Positions 60,553 to 64,000 of a stretch of 64,000 nucleotides of DNA are shown piece after piece. The DNA is taken from contig NC_046289.1 of NCBI RefSeq assembly GCF_004115265.2, positions 98,445,688-98,509,687 on the forward strand, written 5' to 3'. This DNA is from Rhinolophus ferrumequinum. Taxonomy: Eukaryota > Chordata > Mammalia > Chiroptera > Rhinolophidae. Both the position numbers and the translations under genes were made by a program. The first letter of the stretch is position 1. Every line of letters begins with the position of its first letter. The notes under the pieces are model-generated. The model saw only the letters and a program-made list of their open reading frames with translations. It was not told where the DNA came from and did no database searches.

Positions 60553-60867
60553 CCCCCTACTCAAAGCCCAGCATGACCCTGGAACCCAACAAAGACCTGC
60601 GGCCTGGGGACACGGTGACCATCACGTGTTCCAGCTACCGGGGCTACCCCGAGGCCGAGGTGTTCTGGCAGGATGGACAGGGTGCGCCCTTGACTGGCAA
60701 TGTGACCTCGTCGCAGATGGCCAACGATCAGGGTTTGTTCGACGTGCGCAGCGTCCTGAGAGTGGTGCTGGGCGCTAATGGCACCTACAGCTGCCTGGTG
60801 CGCAACCCGGTGCTGAAGCAGGACGCTCATGGCTCTGTCACCATCGTGCCCCACAGGAGCCCCGCAG
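60553..60867 (+). CDS. CD276: CD276 exon 4: first IgC domain
   Basis: 105 codons, phase 1 at both ends; acceptor AG 60551-60552. It begins (A)[20 protein letters not shown] and has the IgC cysteines ([26 protein letters not shown]), the Trp in EVFWQDGQG, and sequons NVT and NGT. It ends [11 protein letters not shown], the linker to the second V domain (human ...VTITPQRSPTG). This linker is absent from exon 6. The donor is poor: GCAG followed by GTTTTTTG at 60868, with no purine at +3 and no G at +5, then a T-rich tract. Reading through the donor keeps the frame open for 26 more residues to a TGA at 60945-60947. Confidence 0.92.
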
Positions 60868-61436
60868 GTTTTTTGTTTTGTTTTTTTGCTTTAATCCCCC
60901 CCCCAGGGTGGGGGTTGGGCTCTACCAGCAGGGGCCGCTGGATCTGAATCTAGCACCCCATCTTCAGCCTCCCAGAACTGTGGGATGCCTAGTAATAACG
61001 GGAAAGATAAACGGGGTGGGTGGGGGGAACCTTACCGTGGTGGTAGGAGGTGAGAGAGGGCAATGGTCACAGGCTTTCTTGGCTCCGGAACCCCCTGGAA
61101 GGATGGAGAAGCATTCGGATCTCAGCAGAGATGGAAACGAAAGGAAAATGGGTCCTGGCCGGGAGAGGGGGTTTGCTAGGACTGGAGGCTTCCCCAAGTC
61201 TGGCCCCTGAAGTGGGCCTTATCAGGCCATGGATATCCTGCTGGGATTCTTGTCAGAAGATTGGGAAGACTCCACCCCTGGGAGTCGAGACTCAGATCGC
61301 TTTTGGGTGTGGGGAGAAAACGGGAAAATGGAATGGGCCTGGGGGTGGGGGGCGGAGATCCAGGAGGCTGTAGGGTGGTAGCCCAGAGTATGGCCACCCC
61401 TCTAACCACCCCGCCCCTCCCCAACCCCGCCCTCAG
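60868..61436 (+). other. CD276: CD276 intron 4 (between the two V-C cassettes)
   Basis: 569 bp, beginning with a T-rich tract and a C-run (60868-60906). A near-CTCF sequence (ccagcaggggccgct, 60925-60939) has one off-consensus core base. No further exon. Confidence 0.88.
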
Positions 61437-61775
61437 GCACAGTGGAGGTCCAGGTCCCTGAAGACCCTGTGGTGGCCCTGGTGGGCACTGACGCCACCCT
61501 GCGCTGCTCCTTCTCCCCCGAGCCCGGCTTCAGCCTTGCGCAGCTCAACCTCATCTGGCAGCTGACAGACACCAAGCAGGTGGTGCACAGCTTCACCGAG
61601 GGCCAGGACCAGGGCAGCGCCTATGCCAACCGCACCTCGCTCTTCCCCGACCTCCTAGCGCAGGGCAACGCGTCCCTGAGGCTGCAGCGCGTGCGCGTGG
61701 CCGACGAGGGCAGCTTCACCTGCTTCGTGAGCATCCGGGACTTCGGCAGCGCCGCGGTCAGCCTGCAGGTGGCAG
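61437..61775 (+). CDS. CD276: CD276 exon 5: second IgV domain
   Basis: 113 codons, phase 1 at both ends; acceptor AG 61435-61436, donor GTGAGC at 61776. It starts (G)[20 protein letters not shown] and carries the same IgV features as exon 3, with both sequons (ANRT and GNAS). WQLTDTKQ matches human, whereas exon 3 has WQRTDTKQ. This copy is the closer of the two to the human protein at the differing positions. Confidence 0.95.
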
Positions 61776-61937
61776 GTGAGCGCCAGGAGGGGCGCCCTCT
61801 CTTTGGCACCCTCCTCACACTCCCAAGCCCCTTTGCTTGCCCAGGGCTGACTTGTAGTCACAGCCCCCGGCGCCCTGTTTCTCTGCTGTACCCCTGCCCT
61901 TGCCTTACCTTGACCTCTACGCTTTGGCCCCTTTCAG
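61776..61937 (+). other. CD276: CD276 intron 5 (between V2 and C2)
   Basis: 162 bp, identical to intron 3. Confidence 0.95.
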
Positions 61938-62234
61938 CCCCCTACTCAAAGCCCAGCATGACCCTGGAGCCCAACAAAGACCTGCGGCCTGGGGACACGG
62001 TGACCATCACGTGTTCCAGCTACCGGGGCTACCCCGAGGCCGAGGTGTTCTGGCAGGATGGACAGGGTGCGCCCTTGACTGGCAATGTGACCACGTCGCA
62101 GATGGCCAACGATCAGGGTTTGTTCGACGTGCGCAGCGTCCTGAGAGTGGTGCTGGGCGCTAATGGCACCTACAGCTGCCTGGTGCGCAACCCGGTGCTG
62201 AAGCAGGACGCTCATGGCTCTGTCACCATCACAG
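61938..62234 (+). CDS. CD276: CD276 exon 6: second IgC domain
   Basis: 99 codons, phase 1 at both ends; acceptor AG 61936-61937, donor GTAGGG at 62235. It has the IgC cysteines, Trp and sequons NVT and NGT as in exon 4, from which it differs by two substitutions before the C-terminal linker. It ends VTIT(G), matching human VTITGQPMTF, where the next exon supplies the stalk and transmembrane segment. That exon is not found before 64000, so the protein is incomplete in this window. Confidence 0.95.
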
Positions 62235-64000
62235 GTAGGGGTCAGGAGAACAGCTGGGAAGGATGGAGGGAGCCACCCCCTCTTTTCTATACCTGAGATG
62301 GAATTTAGGTGAGTTTGGGTACTCTGGAGACTTGTGAAGCACCATTTTCCTACACTTGAGGTGTCTCAAACTCGCCCCCAAGAAGTCCTTAAAGAACTTG
62401 CCTTAAGAGCTGATAAGAAGTGTATGTAATAGTTGCCCTCCTAGGAGCACCTTAGGTGGCACTTGTGCTTCTTATAGAGGGAACCGAGTACCTGCCTGGA
62501 ATCTGAGGTGTGGGCGGGAGTTCTGGGGCAGTCCCAAGGCACGGCCCCAGGGACCTGGGGAGGCAGTGCTTTCCTATGGGGCCTCCTCTGGGGGATGGGC
62601 CGGTGCCGTCCATCCACGGGCACCAGGACTCTGAGGCCTGCGAGACAGTGGGCCTCTACAGGTGGTCAGTCCCCGGCACCCCATCAGTGGCAGCTCTGCT
62701 AGAATTGAGCTCTCAACCCCGGCAGCAGTTGGAATGGCTGCTGCTACGTGGTCAAACACTAGCTCAATGACACCCATTTAGCAATTCTCTCAACCTCTGG
62801 TTTTGGGGTCCTAGCCCACACACCCTTTCCCTCCCTTGAGTGCCTACCTTAGTGGGCACCCCTTGTGTCCTAGGCATTCAGGCTAATTCTTTTAGACATT
62901 TCCGTCTGGCAAGGGTGCATCTTGCCCCACGCCCCAAGATTGACCCTACTCTCCCTCCTCCTGGGTACAGACCCCCTTGGTCTGTGCTCTTCGTGGGGAA
63001 GTCACTACCCTGGGCTCTTGGGTGTTCTGAGGGGTCTCCTTGACCCTTGAAAGAACAGCAGAGAATAAGAACTATCAGAGTGAGATTGACTGGAGTGGTC
63101 ACGAGAATTCTCCAGGGACCCGTGGGAGTGAGGGGACTTTGAGGGATCTGTGGACCTCCTGGTAATTGGCACACTGGGCTGGGTTGGATATTTGCTGTGC
63201 TGTGCAGAAAGGACTTCTCAATACAGGAGAACATTTACCCCACCAAAGAGAAAAATCTTTATTTTAAACTTAAGTAAGTAACATTTTAAGTGCTTTCATT
63301 TCACAGAGGAGGAAACTGAAGCCCCGAGAAAAGAGAGAACTTTCCTGAGACCACAGACCAGCACAGTGGCTGTGGCTCTTCTGGGCTTCAGGCGCCTCTT
63401 TGAAAACTGGATGAATGATAAATGCAGTAGTTTGCATTTAAATGTTGAGGGTTCGTGGCCCCTTTATACTCATGCCTGGGGGCCTGTGGACCTTGGCTCC
63501 AGCACCCTGTAGTGAGCAGATGAACCAGGACCTGAATTTAACTTTTAGCCTCTCAGCCTCGTGTTCTGTCCTCCCCACCACCCAGCCTCCTGTGTTTGTT
63601 AGAGCAGGTCTGGCCTACTTTGGAGCCCTTGGCCTGTATTTCGCTTCGGGCAGCTTTGTGCTTTGTAAACATTCTAGGATTCAGACTTTCAGTCCCGGGA
63701 CTAGTCTCTCCCACACCTGCTGGCGGTTAGTGAAGTGCACTGTGGAGGGGGCTTCATGGGGCAGGTGCTGGATGTGAAACCTGAAGAAGTAGGTCCGAGT
63801 CCTGCTCTGTCCTTTGCTGGTTCAATGAGGGTGAGTCTGACTTGTGTTCCAAGCACCGACACCAGCCTAGGAGTGAACACAGAAAGAAGCCCCTCCCTTC
63901 TTGGATATTTCTGTGGCTCTGCTCTCTCTGCCGCTGCAGGAGCCCCACCCTGGGCTCCCCCAGGGCTTTTCCCGAGTGCTGTATGGACTGGCTGGCTCTC
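62235..64000 (+). other. CD276: CD276 intron 6, to window edge
   Basis: I searched for the transmembrane exon (GQPMTFPPEALWVTVGLSVC in human) and did not find it. Besides an MIR at 63265-63400 I see nothing recognisable. Confidence 0.8.
63265..63400 (-). repeat. MIR fragment
   Basis: Inverted MIR core: 'cacagaggaggaaactgaag' and 'gagaactttcctgagaccac'. Confidence 0.6.

Noticed and set aside
60925-60939. A further CTCF motif in CD276 intron 4
   Set aside because: The match ccagcaggggccgct has an off-consensus base in the most constrained part of the core, so I did not list it as a site.
62440-62780. Overlapping frames in CD276 intron 6 that might be the transmembrane exon
   Set aside because: None encodes a hydrophobic segment or resembles the human stalk-transmembrane sequence.

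Overview
This window is nuclear DNA of a placental mammal, most likely a bat. Two immunoglobulin-superfamily genes anchor it: the first exon of NPTN (neuroplastin, minus strand, near 1.8-2.1 kb) and the 5' two-thirds of CD276 (B7-H3, plus strand, 40.5 kb to the right edge). They lie head to head, in the order and orientation of human chromosome 15q24. The bat assignment is an inference from a tRNA-derived SINE, including a head-to-tail dimeric form that I associate with horseshoe bats and their relatives, together with several mariner-type DNA transposons and young-looking L1 copies.

Layout. 1-1798 is the start of NPTN intron 1. 1799-1889 is NPTN coding exon 1, followed by a GC-rich promoter up to about 2.3 kb. 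About 2.3-40.2 kb is intergenic and I find no intact protein gene there. It holds MIR and L2 fossils, L1 fragments (dense from 13.4 to 29.3 kb and again at 35.6-37.4 kb), four kinds of mariner relic, hAT-like relics, SINEs and one processed pseudogene of RPL4 (31.5-32.9 kb). The CD276 CpG island and non-coding exon 1 sit at 40.2-40.6 kb. Intron 1 runs 16.8 kb and carries old repeats plus candidate regulatory sites (CRE, AP-1, a perfect Maf-type element).

CD276 coding part: exon 2 (signal peptide, 57422-57488), exon 3 (IgV1), exon 4 (IgC1), exon 5 (IgV2), exon 6 (IgC2, ending 62234). All internal junctions are phase 1, so exon or cassette skipping keeps the frame. The transmembrane and cytoplasmic exons lie beyond 64000. 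The two V-C cassettes, including the intron between V and C, are almost identical: 162 of 162 intron bases and about eight substitutions in roughly 780 aligned bases. This points to recent duplication or gene conversion.

No new defence system or gene cluster is visible. The observations most worth a second look are the homogenised CD276 cassettes, the poor splice donor of exon 4 with an open reading frame into the intron, two fold-back mariner derivatives, a mariner MITE with a natural empty-site paralogue, and CTCF-like motifs in convergent orientation around the CD276 promoter. All calls rest on reading the sequence and on remembered family sequences; no alignment or database search was run.
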